Assembly (NCBI GenBank): GCA_029212745.1
Contig: JARGOL010000010.1
Span: 1-64,000 of the forward strand
Source of the DNA: Alcanivoracaceae bacterium
GTDB taxonomy: Bacteria > Pseudomonadota > Gammaproteobacteria > Pseudomonadales > Alcanivoracaceae
Length of the DNA: 64,000 bases
Reading direction: 5' to 3'
Shown: positions 10,266-19,475 of the stretch, piece by piece
Position numbering within the stretch: position 1 is the first letter of the stretch
Layout of the letters: each line of letters starts with the position of its first letter
The notes under the pieces: model-generated
Told to the model about the DNA's origin: nothing
Seen by the model: only the letters and a program-made list of their open reading frames with translations
The model's database searches: none
Made by a program: the position numbers and the translations under genes

Positions 10266-10985
10266 TTATTGAGGTTGGTCCGTGCGCATGCTGGGCCCTG
10301 AGTAGCTGCGCATGATCAACTCGCCGAACAGGGCCGCGTTCTCCACGTGTTTTGCCTTGACCACCATGTAGTCCAGTGCCGGTGCCACCCAGAAAAAAGT
10401 TTCCCGTTCGCTGTCGTCCTCACGGATCTTCTGCACCACCAGCGCGTTCATCTCGCCAGCCGGCGTGTCTACCAGTTCCGCGCCTATCACCTGCATCCGG
10501 TGGCTGCGCAGCTTGCGCCCGTAAGCGGACTCTGCCCTGAATTCCTTGTCGCCGGTGGAGAGAACACAACGCGCCTTCAACAGCAGGGTGAGGTCATCAA
10601 GGGTGTCTTCCGAGATGGCATAGTCCTTGATGCCTCTCGGCCCTTCATTGTGCACAGCTGGCGGGTCCCAGCTGAACGTCATGTCGTAGCGACGCCGTTT
10701 GCCGAAGCCGCGAAAGTTGTGCACGTAGGTTTGCGTTTTCGGCTGGCAATCGTTCCAGCGAAAGGTGGAATGCTCCAGGTTGCTGACCAGCAGCGAATCG
10801 ATGGCCAGCTTCATCTCATAGATGTCTTCGTGTGCTTTCACGGCGGCAAGCGAAAGGTCCGCCTTGATGGTGGTCGGGATTTTGGATACGTACAGCCGGT
10901 ACTGGACGCTGAAAGGCTCAAGGCCCTGCGCCTGCGTGATGGCGCAGGAAAAAACCAGCATGATGCTGGCAAGCAATCGCGGCAT
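10266..10985 (-). CDS. DUF3108 domain secreted protein (copy 1)
   Basis: A 239-residue protein with a signal peptide (LLASIMLVFSCAITQAQG, cleavage after AQA or nearby). The mature part is a beta-rich DUF3108 domain; YRLYVSKIP near its start and TFFWVAPALDYMVVKAKH near its end are characteristic. The function of DUF3108 proteins is unknown; a periplasmic or outer-membrane location is expected. It directly follows a second DUF3108 gene (four-base gap) downstream of purN. In Pseudomonas one DUF3108 gene occupies this place, so this looks like a tandem duplication followed by divergence. Confidence 0.82.
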   Translation of the reverse strand: MPRLLASIMLVFSCAITQAQGLEPFSVQYRLYVSKIPTTIKADLSLAAVKAHEDIYEMKLAIDSLLVSNLEHSTFRWNDCQPKTQTYVHNFRGFGKRRRYDMTFSWDPPAVHNEGPRGIKDYAISEDTLDDLTLLLKARCVLSTGDKEFRAESAYGRKLRSHRMQVIGAELVDTPAGEMNALVVQKIREDDSERETFFWVAPALDYMVVKAKHVENAALFGELIMRSYSGPSMRTDQPQ

Positions 10986-10989
10986 GGTT

Positions 10990-11691
10990 CTAGAACTTCT
11001 GAATGTTCAGTTCATGATGATCGCCGTCCTCCACCTGGAGGAGACGAACCAGATTGTAGTCGTGAGAGGGAGAAAACCAAAGCACTGTCTGGCGGCCGCT
11101 GTCGTCATCGCGCTGGCGCTCGACGCGCACAGCCAGCAGTCGGCCGGCCGCAGTTTCCAGCCATTCTTCGCCGGTGCGCTGGTAATGGAACTGCTCTACA
11201 CCGCGCTCGTCAGCCACATCCACCGACAGGTCGGCGTCGCCGCGGGCCAGCTTGCACTGCAGGGAGAGTACGTGTGAGAGCTTGTCAGCCGTGTTGTCGG
11301 GGACGTCATAACTGACCGGTTTGCCGTTGCGGTTGCCGCTGGCGCGCTTGTCATCCGCTACCTTGATGAGCGCCTGCTTTTCGCGGCCGAGCCCCTTGCG
11401 GATGTACCCGTACCGGCGAGTGCTGGCATCACAGCCTTTCCACTCGAACGCGGTACTTTCGCGAATTTCTCCCAGCCAGTTGCTGGCACTGACTTCCAGG
11501 CGCCAGAGCCCATTGCTGTCGCGGGTCAGGGTGCGCTGGGTGCGAATGGAAAAAGGAAAGCCGGAACTGCTGGCGCTGAACTGGTGTGAGAACGGGTGCA
11601 GCTCACCGGCTGCCTGAAGCCACGCGGGGCAGGTCAGCAATGCCAGAGCGCTGATCAAACTGAATGCCGTTTTCTGCCACAGGCGTGTCAT
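10990..11691 (-). CDS. DUF3108 domain secreted protein (copy 2)
   Basis: A 233-residue secreted protein starting MTRLWQKTAF with a signal peptide ending near LQAAG. The mature part carries the same DUF3108 pattern as its downstream neighbour: an internal Cys (EWKGCDAS), a second Cys (LSLQCKLARGD) and the final motif QTVLWFSPSHDYNLVRLLQ. Because purN upstream has shifted frame, an apparent continuous reading from 12291 joins PurN to this protein, but the signal peptide and family boundaries show it is a separate gene. Its first 89 bases overlap the end of purN in another frame. Function unknown. Confidence 0.8.
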   Translation of the reverse strand: MTRLWQKTAFSLISALALLTCPAWLQAAGELHPFSHQFSASSSGFPFSIRTQRTLTRDSNGLWRLEVSASNWLGEIRESTAFEWKGCDASTRRYGYIRKGLGREKQALIKVADDKRASGNRNGKPVSYDVPDNTADKLSHVLSLQCKLARGDADLSVDVADERGVEQFHYQRTGEEWLETAAGRLLAVRVERQRDDDSGRQTVLWFSPSHDYNLVRLLQVEDGDHHELNIQKF

Positions 11692-12291
11692 CAAGAAGTA
11701 CCCCGTCATCGGTCCAGCACAGCCGTTGCTGTGCCCGCCAGCGAAGCACCAGCGGATATAACTGGTGTTCCAGCTGCTGCACTTTCTTTGACAATGAGTC
11801 GGCGCAATCGTTCCTGTCAACGGAAAACGCGCCTGGGCGACCAGAGGGCCGCCGTCCAGCTGTTCGGTGACGAAATGGATGCTACAGCCGTGTTCGCTGT
11901 CGCCGGCGTCCAGGGCGCGGGCATGGGTGTCCAGGCCCCGGTGGCGTGGCAGCAGGGAAGGATGGATGTTGAGCAGACGGCCGTGGTAGTGGCGCACGAA
12001 CGCCGGGGTCAGGATGCGCATGAAGCCGGCCAGTACCACGGTGTCTGCACCGGCGGCATCTATGGCGCTGACCAGGGCACGGTCGAAGCTGTCACGGTCC
12101 GGGTGATCGGCGTTATTGATCACTTGCGTGGCGATGCCGGCCGCGGCTGCGCGTTCGAGGGCAAAGGCACTGGCGCGGTTGCTGATCACGGCCGTAATGG
12201 TGGCCTCCAGGCCGCCATCGGCAATGGCATCGATGATGGCCTGCAGGTTGCTGCCGCTGCCACTGACCAGAACCACCAGCCGGTGTGTCAC
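11603..12291 (-). pseudogene. purN: purN, phosphoribosylglycinamide formyltransferase, frameshifted
   Basis: PurN transfers a formyl group from 10-formyl-THF to GAR in purine synthesis. Frame 1 (12291 to about 11814) gives SGSGSNLQAI, IHPSLLP, and the catalytic Asn108, His110 and Asp146 (in EQLDGGP), then loses homology after residue 160 (FPLTG). The missing C-terminus, SKKVQQLEHQLYPLVLRW and onward, continues in another frame to a stop at 11603. Restoring one base (a T on the plus strand) in CGTTCC at about 11809-11814 would give an intact 229-residue PurN, the usual length. All three catalytic residues precede the shift. It overlaps purM by four bases. Either a real mutation or a one-base sequence error. 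Confidence 0.85.
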
Positions 12292-13334
12292 GCGCGCGAC
12301 CCCTCGATCACGACTTCGGGCGTGTCGTCACCGGCCTCTACCTGACCGATCATCCAGGCGTTTTCACCGGCCGCCTCCAGCACCGCCAGGGCCTGGTCCA
12401 GGTCCGCTTCGGCCACGCCGATGACCATGCCAACACCACAGTTGAAGGTGCGGTACATCTCGGCCGTTTCAACCTGGCCCTCTTTCTGCAGCCAGCGAAA
12501 CACCTCGGGCCACTGCCAGCTGTCGGTATCAATGCGGGCACGGGTACCCGCTGGCATCACCCGGGGCAGGTTCTCGGTGAGGCCGCCGCCGGTAATGTGT
12601 GACAGGCAACGCACCTCTACGGCATCAATCAGGGCCAGTACTGATTTGACGTAAATCCGGGTGGGCTCCATCAGCGCCTCGCGCAGGGGGCGGCCGTCCA
12701 CGCGTGCGTCCGGGTCACTGGCCTGGGCGAGAATCCGGCGGATCAGGGAGTAGCCGTTGGAATGCGGGCCGGAGGCACCCAGGGCAATCAGCCGGTCACC
12801 GGGCTGCAAACGCGAGCCGTCTATGACGCCGTCTTCCTCCACCACGCCGACACAGAAGCCGGCCAGATCGTAATCCTCGCCCTCATACATACCCGGCATC
12901 TCTGCCGTTTCACCGCCGATCAGTGCGCAGCCGGCCTGTTCGCAGCCCTTGCCGATGCCCGCCATCACCGCTGCTGCGGTATCCACGTCCAGTTTCCCGG
13001 TGGCGTAATAATCGAGGAAGAACAGCGGCTCGGCTCCGCCCACCACCAGATCATTGACACACATGGCCACCAGGTCGATGCCGACGGTGTCGTGCACGCC
13101 CTGCTCGATGGCCAGCCGCAGCTTGGTGCCCACACCGTCGGTACCGGCCACCAGTACTGGCCGCTTGTACCCTTCCGGAATGCGGCACAATGCGCCGAAC
13201 CCGCCCAGGCCACCCATTACTTCCGGGCGCAGGGTGCGCTTGGCGACCGGCTTTATGCGCTCCACCAGGGCATTGCCTGCGTCAATGTCTACCCCGGCAT
13301 CGCGGTAACTCAGGGGGCGCTTGCTGTCAGTCAT
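12288..13334 (-). CDS. purM: phosphoribosylformylglycinamidine cyclo-ligase (AIR synthetase)
   Basis: A 348-residue cytosolic ATP-dependent enzyme of the fifth step of purine synthesis, closing FGAM to AIR. Conserved motifs are [13 protein letters not shown] at the N-terminus, [33 protein letters not shown] and [14 protein letters not shown]. The start ATG at 13334 is the family start; the open frame runs further upstream, but that part is antisense to the next gene. The stop overlaps the purN start by four bases, so purM-purN are translationally coupled. Confidence 0.96.
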   Translation of the reverse strand: MTDSKRPLSYRDAGVDIDAGNALVERIKPVAKRTLRPEVMGGLGGFGALCRIPEGYKRPVLVAGTDGVGTKLRLAIEQGVHDTVGIDLVAMCVNDLVVGGAEPLFFLDYYATGKLDVDTAAAVMAGIGKGCEQAGCALIGGETAEMPGMYEGEDYDLAGFCVGVVEEDGVIDGSRLQPGDRLIALGASGPHSNGYSLIRRILAQASDPDARVDGRPLREALMEPTRIYVKSVLALIDAVEVRCLSHITGGGLTENLPRVMPAGTRARIDTDSWQWPEVFRWLQKEGQVETAEMYRTFNCGVGMVIGVAEADLDQALAVLEAAGENAWMIGQVEAGDDTPEVVIEGSRA

Positions 13335-13501
13335 GGTCGGACTCCGGTCAGTGAGGGCGCGTATTCTAGCAACGCCGGCAGGCCCCCGAAACGCTGTATC
13401 TGCCCGGATCGGCAAATCTGTGTGCTTTTTTCGGAACCTTGCCCTTAATTGCGGGGCCTCAACTGTGGATAATGGCGCCTTCGCGACGGGAACCGAATCT
13501 G

Positions 13502-14614
13502 ATGAGACCACTGCTGACTGCCTTGTTGATCGTTTTTTGTGCCACTGCTGGCGCGGCCGAGCTGGGCCGGGTGCTGGAGCCGGTGCCGGATCGCTCGGCA
13601 GGGGAGCGGGAAACGGCCATGGTCGCTGCCCTGGAGAAAGTGCTGGTGCGCTTGACGGGCAACGCCGTGCCGACCCGGTTCGACGGCGTGGACGGCATCC
13701 TGCGCCAGCCCAGCCGCTGGGCCCGCCAGTACTCCTATCTGGAAAGCCCGGTCGACGAAGCCGACGCAGAGGCACCGGCCGACAGCATGCCGGAGCAAGC
13801 GCTGACCCTGGTTGTGGATTTCGATACCGGCGCCCTGACCGCCCGGCTGGAGGCCCTGGGTGCGCCGGTCTGGAGTACCCAGCGACCGGACGTCCTGCTC
13901 TGGGCCGTGCTTCAGCGACCGGCCTATGGCGAGCTGCTGTCGGCGCGTTCCGAGGATGTGGTGGCCCGCGATCTGCTGGCCCAGGCTGATGCACGGGGGT
14001 TGCCGCTGGTGTTGCCGCAAATGGACAGTACCGACCTGGCCCAGGTGTCGCCGGCGGATATTCGCGGCCGCTTTGACCGGGTCATCAGTCGCGCGTCGAC
14101 CCGCTACGAGGCGCCGATTCGAGCCACTGCGATCATTTATACCGGTGAGCCCGTGCAGGTGCGCTGGCGTTTGCTGGATACCGATGCAGACGATGAAGCG
14201 GGTGAATTCAGTGCCAGCAGTGAGCAGGAAGCGGTGTCCGCGCTGGTGGATGCGCTCACGGGTGTGATGGTGTCGCGCTATGCGGTGGCTGGCGGGGTGG
14301 CCAGTGCGCGCACGGTGCGTATTGAAGGCATCGGCACACTGGATGCCTGGCAGGGGGTGCAAAGATACCTGGCAGCCCTGGCAGGTGTGCGCGACGTGCA
14401 TATGAAAGCCGTGGATGGCAAAACGGTGTTCTTCCAGATGATGTTCTCGGGCCCGGCGGCGCAGCTTGAGCAGCTGGTCAGCCTGAACCCACGGCTTCAG
14501 CGCTGTCCTGACAGTGCTGCGGCGCCGGAGGCGCAGCCACAGCCGGCGGCGGATGCGCCGGCAGAAGCGGCGGTAACGCCGGTACTGGCGTTCTGCTGGC
14601 AAGGGCAGCCATGA
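13502..14614 (+). CDS. DUF2066 domain secreted protein
   Basis: A 370-residue protein starting [12 protein letters not shown] with a signal peptide cleaved after GAA of TAGAAE. The body matches DUF2066, a family found next to hda and purM in Pseudomonas and relatives ([25 protein letters not shown]-like region, RPDVLLW). The C-terminal 40 residues are Ala/Pro-rich ([14 protein letters not shown]). The function is unknown; location outside the inner membrane is predicted. The ATG at 13502 is chosen over upstream in-frame starts because it begins the signal peptide. It overlaps hda by four bases. Confidence 0.85.
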   Translation: MRPLLTALLIVFCATAGAAELGRVLEPVPDRSAGERETAMVAALEKVLVRLTGNAVPTRFDGVDGILRQPSRWARQYSYLESPVDEADAEAPADSMPEQALTLVVDFDTGALTARLEALGAPVWSTQRPDVLLWAVLQRPAYGELLSARSEDVVARDLLAQADARGLPLVLPQMDSTDLAQVSPADIRGRFDRVISRASTRYEAPIRATAIIYTGEPVQVRWRLLDTDADDEAGEFSASSEQEAVSALVDALTGVMVSRYAVAGGVASARTVRIEGIGTLDAWQGVQRYLAALAGVRDVHMKAVDGKTVFFQMMFSGPAAQLEQLVSLNPRLQRCPDSAAAPEAQPQPAADAPAEAAVTPVLAFCWQGQP

Positions 14615-15306
14615 CACCGTCTGCGCAGCTTCCGCTGCCGTTGCAGCTGCGTGACGCCAGTTCGTTTGCGTCCTGGGAGGCCGGCGATAACCAGCCCATT
14701 GTCGATGGGCTGCGCGGGCTGGCCAGGGCGCGAAAGGGGCAGCTGTTTCTCTGGGGGCAGCCCGGCTCCGGGCGCAGCCACCTGCTCGAAGCGGTGGTGC
14801 GCGAGGCGCTGGACCGTCAGGAGCAGGTATCCATGCTCGCCGGCACCGAACTGCCAGATTTGCCGCCGTCGCTGCTGGAGGGTCTGGAGCACGCAGACTG
14901 GCTGGTTATTGATGATCTCGACCAGGTCGCCGGGCTGGCTGACTGGGAAGAGGGGCTGTTCCACCTCTACAATCGCTGCCTGTCGGCGGGAGTAGCCATG
15001 GTGTTTGCGGCTTCCGGCCCACCGGCCGAGCTCGGGGTGCGGTTGCCTGACCTGGCCAGCCGGCTGGCCGCAGGGCCGGTTTATCGTATCCAGCCCCTGG
15101 CCGACGCAGACCTTGAGAATCTGCTGGTGCGGCGCGCTCGCGGCCGTGGCCTGGAAGTCGGCGCCGATGTGGCCCGCTTCGTGGTGGCCCGATGCGGCCG
15201 CTCACCAGCGGCCCTGATGGCCTGCCTGGCCAATCTCGACCGGGCAGCACTGGCCAGCCAGCGGCGCCTGACCATCCCGTTCGTCAAGCAGGCGTCGGGC
15301 TGGTAG
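14611..15306 (+). CDS. hda: DnaA regulatory inactivator Hda
   Basis: A 231-residue AAA+ protein homologous to DnaA domain III. With the beta clamp, Hda promotes hydrolysis of ATP bound to DnaA and so limits replication initiation. The N-terminus contains a clamp-binding-like QLPLPLQLRD, followed by the Walker A variant GQPGSGRSHLLEA (about 49-61), Walker B WLVIDDLDQV and sensor-type DLASRLAAGPVY. It starts with ATG inside the stop of the DUF2066 gene (ATGA overlap). The neighbourhood DUF2066-hda opposite purM-purN is conserved in Pseudomonas. Confidence 0.92.
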   Translation: MTPSAQLPLPLQLRDASSFASWEAGDNQPIVDGLRGLARARKGQLFLWGQPGSGRSHLLEAVVREALDRQEQVSMLAGTELPDLPPSLLEGLEHADWLVIDDLDQVAGLADWEEGLFHLYNRCLSAGVAMVFAASGPPAELGVRLPDLASRLAAGPVYRIQPLADADLENLLVRRARGRGLEVGADVARFVVARCGRSPAALMACLANLDRAALASQRRLTIPFVKQASGW

Positions 15307-15435
15307 GGGGATTACAAAACTATAACATTTCGCTTGCCACAGAGCGGATAGAATCTGCGCTGGGGCAATATAAGCAATTGTCTGAAAAGACTTTTAAAAA
15401 GAACAAAGACAGGTCGGAGACGGCCGGAGCAAAAC

Positions 15436-18400
15436 ATGCGCCATCGTTTTTCAACTTATTCCGTTGCACTTTTCTGCCTGCTGCTCTCGGGGCTTTCCCA
15501 GGCCACGCGATACACGGTTGATTCCACGGTTGATGCTGTCGGTCCGGACGGCGTCTGTTCCCTGCGTGAGGCCGTCCAGGCGGTGACCACCCAGGCGGCG
15601 GTGGAGGAGTGCGAGGCCGGTGGTCGGTCCAACGTCATCACCCTGACACCCGGTGGCGATTACCAGCTGACCGCCGGCGAACTGGTGCTCGGGGACGGCA
15701 CGGAAACCATGGCGCTGACGATCGATGTGGCCCGAGATGGCCCATTTGATGAAGAGGTCAAGGAAAACGCTGTTATCACTGCGACGTCGGCAGACCGGGT
15801 TTTTTCAGTGCTGGCGTCGGCAACACTGACGCTCAGCAATGTGACCCTTGCCGGGGGTGCCACGGCCATTGCAGGTGACGGCGGGCTGGTCAACGTGCAA
15901 GGCCGTCTCAACACCGAGCTCAACACCATCTTCTCTGGTGGCCAGGCCAACAACGGTGGTGCGCTGTTCCTTTCTGGTGGCGAGGCGATCATCACCATTA
16001 CCGCAAGCCGGTTTACCGGCAACACCGCGACGGGTAACGGTGGTGCAGTGGCCTCGGATGCGACGTTCGACGGCGATGTAGGCTTCCAGAACGTGTACAT
16101 GGATGGCAACAGTGCGGGCGCAAACGGTGGTGCCGTCTATATGTCCAGCGCGCCTGCTGCCACTGGGCGGTCCCTGGATTTTGCCGCCTTCAATTCGACC
16201 TTCTATGACAACAGCGCAGCAAACGGCGCAGCCATATACATTGATGCGCCGGCACGACGCACCACACTCAACAACGTGACCATTGCCGGAAATGATGCCG
16301 CGCCCAATGCAGCACTGGTGTACATGGACCACGTGCCTGTGCCGACTGAAGACCGTGATGGCTTGCTGAACTCCGTCGTGGTGGGCAACGCCGACCTGGA
16401 TTGTTTCTTCTCTGCCAATGCGTCCAACCATGCCTTCCTGAGTTACCTGGTGAGCAATGGTTGTGGTGCCGCCGGTGGCGGCCTGGATGAGGAGCGCCCG
16501 GGCTACAATTCAGACAGTGCCTCTTTTGATGTTCTTCTGGATCCCACCGGTGTCGCCTGTCCGGCGGCCACGGGGCCTGCGGCCTGCGCGCCCAGCACCG
16601 ATTATGAAACCGGATTCGCGGGCTTCTTGCCCAACAGCCTGGCCACCGGCCCGGCCGCCTATAATGCCGGTTCACCGCTTTCTGCGGTGGCTGATCCCTG
16701 CTTCAGCCAGGACCAGCGTGGTGCCGACCGAGCTGACCGCTGTGATGCCGGTGCCTTTGAATTCCAGCTCAGCCAGGGCCTGCGGGACGAGTTTGAGCTG
16801 GTACAGGGCCGGACGGAAGAGATTGATGTGCTTGAAAATGACCAGGGCGATAACCCGATTGACTGCACCGGCGCGTTCACGGTGGCGGTGACCCTGCCTG
16901 TGGTGAATGCAGCGCCGGGTACGCCGGGCGTCAGTGACTGCGTTCAGATTCCCATTGCGCCGCGGGACGGTGACGTCGGCATCAACATCGACGTGGATGG
17001 CTATCCAACGCTGTCTTACCGTTCAGAACCTGCGTTCCATGGCCTGGATAGCCTGCGCTACTCGGTAAGCAAGGATGCCGTGCAAGGGGCCACATTTGCT
17101 GATGGCGACCTGTCTGCACAGGTGAACCTGGTGGTCGAGCCAGCATCCGGTTTCACCGCGAGCGAGAACATTGATGACCTCGGTGGTACGTTTGTCTGGT
17201 GGCAGCTGTTACTGGCGGCCTGTGCTGGCGCGCTGCGTCGTTTCCGGATACTGGTAACCGGTGCGCTGTTTGCGTTCGCGGGTACTGCCCAGGGCGCAGA
17301 TATTACTGTCAATACGACGCTGGACAGCCTCAATTATGGCGATGATCTTTGCTCTATCCGCGAGGCAATTGGCAACTCAGTTGACAGTATTCCGTCGTTT
17401 TCACCGGACTGTGCCTCCGGCGCCACGGGAAGGGACACGATCCTGCTCCCGGCAGGCACCATTTCCCTGTCATCGCCGCTACAGATCGACAACACGGCGG
17501 TGGAGTTCGAGGGTGAGGGCGTTGGTGTAACCATCCTCGAGAGCGGTGGTGCGTTTCGTGTGATAACGGCCACGTCCAGTATCCGCATGCGTTTCCTGAC
17601 CGTCCAGAATGGCAACACCACCGGTTCCGGCGGTGCCATCAGCACAACAGCCAACCTGGCTTTGACATCCGTAGAGTTGATCGGGAACCAGGCGGACGGG
17701 GATGGTGGTGCGATATTCCTTAACTTCAATAGTGATGAGCAGCGGGACGTGTCGTTCAGCTCGGTGCTTTTTCGCGGCAACCAGGCTGCCGTCAATGGTG
17801 GTGCTGTCGCCATGGTGGGGCAGTTCCAGCAGCATGATATCGAGATAGAAGGGGCGACGTTCGATGCCAACACCGCTGGACAGGAAGGCGGCGCCATGGA
17901 CGTCAACCTGGCTGAAGGGGGTTCCCTTAATATTGCCAACACCACATTCACCCAGAATGTGGCCAGCAGCGGTGGTTCCTCCCTTGACCTCAAGGATACC
18001 GAAGCCCCGGTGCGCATCATGAACACTACCTTCCTGAATGAAAACGCGGGAGGCGCGGTGGGCGCTATCGATATGGGCGATACGACAGCGCAAATCCAGA
18101 TGAACCACTCGGTCTACGCGAATGCTGGTAATTGCTCCTCGGGGGCATCCCGCTTTACGACCTCATCCCAGGACAATGTTTTCAGCGCGCCGCGAGACGC
18201 TACCTGTCAGTACGCCGGTGAGTTGTTGCCGCCCGACCCGGGAGCACGGAACCAGACCGCGGACGGTACCGAGATCAGTACGGTTTTAGGGGATACGCTG
18301 GTAGCCGGCGATGGCCTCAAGGATGACTACTACCCGGATCATTTCGCCATTGATCCGTCGGCCAGCGCCAGTCCTGCGTACCCGTTTATCGTGGATGCAG

Positions 18401-19359
18401 GCAAGGAAGGGGATCTGCGGCCGGGCTTTGCCGGTGCGGACCGGTGTCGCCTGGTTGACCTGAGGGATGCGTCCAGGGAGGCGGGGGCCAGATGTGATAT
18501 CGGTGCTTTCGAGCTGCAGATTGCCACGGCTGTCCCTGACGAAGACGACAATAATGGCCGTGACTCACGCACGGTATTGGTGGACGTGCTGGACAATGAT
18601 CTTGCGGGTGAAGGCGGGACCATCCTTTCAGGCACGATTTCCTTTACCTCACTGCCGGCCACCGGCAGCGTGTCGGTTGTGTCGCGGTCGGACGAGGATG
18701 TGCTGTGCGGGACGTTCAATGGTGGCGGTGCAGCGGATGACTGCGTAGTGCTTTATGAGGCGCCGGCTGGGCTTACTTGTGCCGACTTTGAAGATGATCC
18801 TTTCGAGGAAAGCTTCAGTTATGAATTCGACTACACCTCGACTGTGGGGCCGGCGGGGACATCCACTTCCGGCGCGGATAATCCCGGCGACGATATTGTT
18901 ACCGTCAGCGTGGATAACGTTGCCCCGCAAATGAGAGGCCAGACGCGTTACACGGAGGCGGGTATTCCGGTGGTCTTCCCGCTCATCGTCGATGATCCAG
19001 ACAGTGCTGTGGCGCCGTCGAATTTCACCATCACGAAAGAGCCCCAGTTCGCCAAGACCCGGGTGATTGATTTGCCCGAGCCGGATGAAGATATCGTCAC
19101 GGCTGAGGGTGTAGGGGTGGTGATCAATCCGGCGGCCGGTACCGTAACCTACTATCAGGCGGATGTGTCAAAGCGCTTCAGTGATTCATTCCAGCTTGAG
19201 GTTGAGGATGAGTGTGGTACCACCACAACGGCCGTATTCCGCGTTCTTTATAACGTCGAGGACAGCACTGGTGGCGATCTTCTCGGTGGGGGCGGCAGTC
19301 TGCCCCTGTCCGTGCTTGCAGCGATTTTCCTGCTCGGCTATCGCCGCTCACGTCACTGA
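15436..19359 (+). CDS. large secreted CSLREA-domain protein, apparent fusion of two tandem genes
   Basis: A 1307-residue secreted protein. A signal peptide (about 1-23) precedes the first CSLREA motif (Cys41) and a parallel-beta-helix-type region with many NGGA repeats and polymorphic-outer-membrane-like features. At about 580-602 there is a GG-WWQLLLAACAGALRR segment that looks like a C-terminal GlyGly-CTERM-style membrane anchor. It is followed at once by a signal-peptide-like stretch (ILVTGALFAFAGTAQGA) and a second CS(I)REA motif (Cys639). The true C-terminus ends GGGGSLPLSVLAAIFLLGYRRSRH-like, again GlyGly-CTERM-type sorting. Thus two full precursor proteins are read as one. Likely surface-exposed or secreted; function unknown. 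Confidence 0.8.
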   Translation: MRHRFSTYSVALFCLLLSGLSQATRYTVDSTVDAVGPDGVCSLREAVQAVTTQAAVEECEAGGRSNVITLTPGGDYQLTAGELVLGDGTETMALTIDVARDGPFDEEVKENAVITATSADRVFSVLASATLTLSNVTLAGGATAIAGDGGLVNVQGRLNTELNTIFSGGQANNGGALFLSGGEAIITITASRFTGNTATGNGGAVASDATFDGDVGFQNVYMDGNSAGANGGAVYMSSAPAATGRSLDFAAFNSTFYDNSAANGAAIYIDAPARRTTLNNVTIAGNDAAPNAALVYMDHVPVPTEDRDGLLNSVVVGNADLDCFFSANASNHAFLSYLVSNGCGAAGGGLDEERPGYNSDSASFDVLLDPTGVACPAATGPAACAPSTDYETGFAGFLPNSLATGPAAYNAGSPLSAVADPCFSQDQRGADRADRCDAGAFEFQLSQGLRDEFELVQGRTEEIDVLENDQGDNPIDCTGAFTVAVTLPVVNAAPGTPGVSDCVQIPIAPRDGDVGINIDVDGYPTLSYRSEPAFHGLDSLRYSVSKDAVQGATFADGDLSAQVNLVVEPASGFTASENIDDLGGTFVWWQLLLAACAGALRRFRILVTGALFAFAGTAQGADITVNTTLDSLNYGDDLCSIREAIGNSVDSIPSFSPDCASGATGRDTILLPAGTISLSSPLQIDNTAVEFEGEGVGVTILESGGAFRVITATSSIRMRFLTVQNGNTTGSGGAISTTANLALTSVELIGNQADGDGGAIFLNFNSDEQRDVSFSSVLFRGNQAAVNGGAVAMVGQFQQHDIEIEGATFDANTAGQEGGAMDVNLAEGGSLNIANTTFTQNVASSGGSSLDLKDTEAPVRIMNTTFLNENAGGAVGAIDMGDTTAQIQMNHSVYANAGNCSSGASRFTTSSQDNVFSAPRDATCQYAGELLPPDPGARNQTADGTEISTVLGDTLVAGDGLKDDYYPDHFAIDPSASASPAYPFIVDAGKEGDLRPGFAGADRCRLVDLRDASREAGARCDIGAFELQIATAVPDEDDNNGRDSRTVLVDVLDNDLAGEGGTILSGTISFTSLPATGSVSVVSRSDEDVLCGTFNGGGAADDCVVLYEAPAGLTCADFEDDPFEESFSYEFDYTSTVGPAGTSTSGADNPGDDIVTVSVDNVAPQMRGQTRYTEAGIPVVFPLIVDDPDSAVAPSNFTITKEPQFAKTRVIDLPEPDEDIVTAEGVGVVINPAAGTVTYYQADVSKRFSDSFQLEVEDECGTTTTAVFRVLYNVEDSTGGDLLGGGGSLPLSVLAAIFLLGYRRSRH

Positions 19360-19363
19360 AATG

Positions 19364-19385
19364 GCGGGCTGCGTTTGCAGCCCGC
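19364..19385. terminator. GC-rich hairpin after the CSLREA gene
   Basis: A perfect 9-bp stem GCGGGCTGC/GCAGCCCGC closes a four-base loop (GTTT) five bases after the stop codon. There is no T tract, so this is only a candidate transcription stop or mRNA-stabilising hairpin between the CSLREA gene and sthA. Confidence 0.5.
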
Positions 19386-19475
19386 GACACCCTCCGCTTT
19401 ACGCCGGCGCCTGAATTGCGTTTTACTCCCCACTCAGCTGTCGTCATTGAGTCGTTGCATCGGGTGAGTGTGTAG

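Noticed and set aside
10990-12291. Single 433-residue PurN-DUF3108 fusion protein
   Set aside because: PurN homology stops at residue 160 and continues in another frame, while a complete signal peptide starts at 11691. It is an artefact of the purN frameshift.
12288-13994. 568-residue PurM with a long N-terminal extension
   Set aside because: The extra part is antisense to the DUF2066 gene and has random-looking Pro/Arg-rich composition; the conserved start is at 13334.
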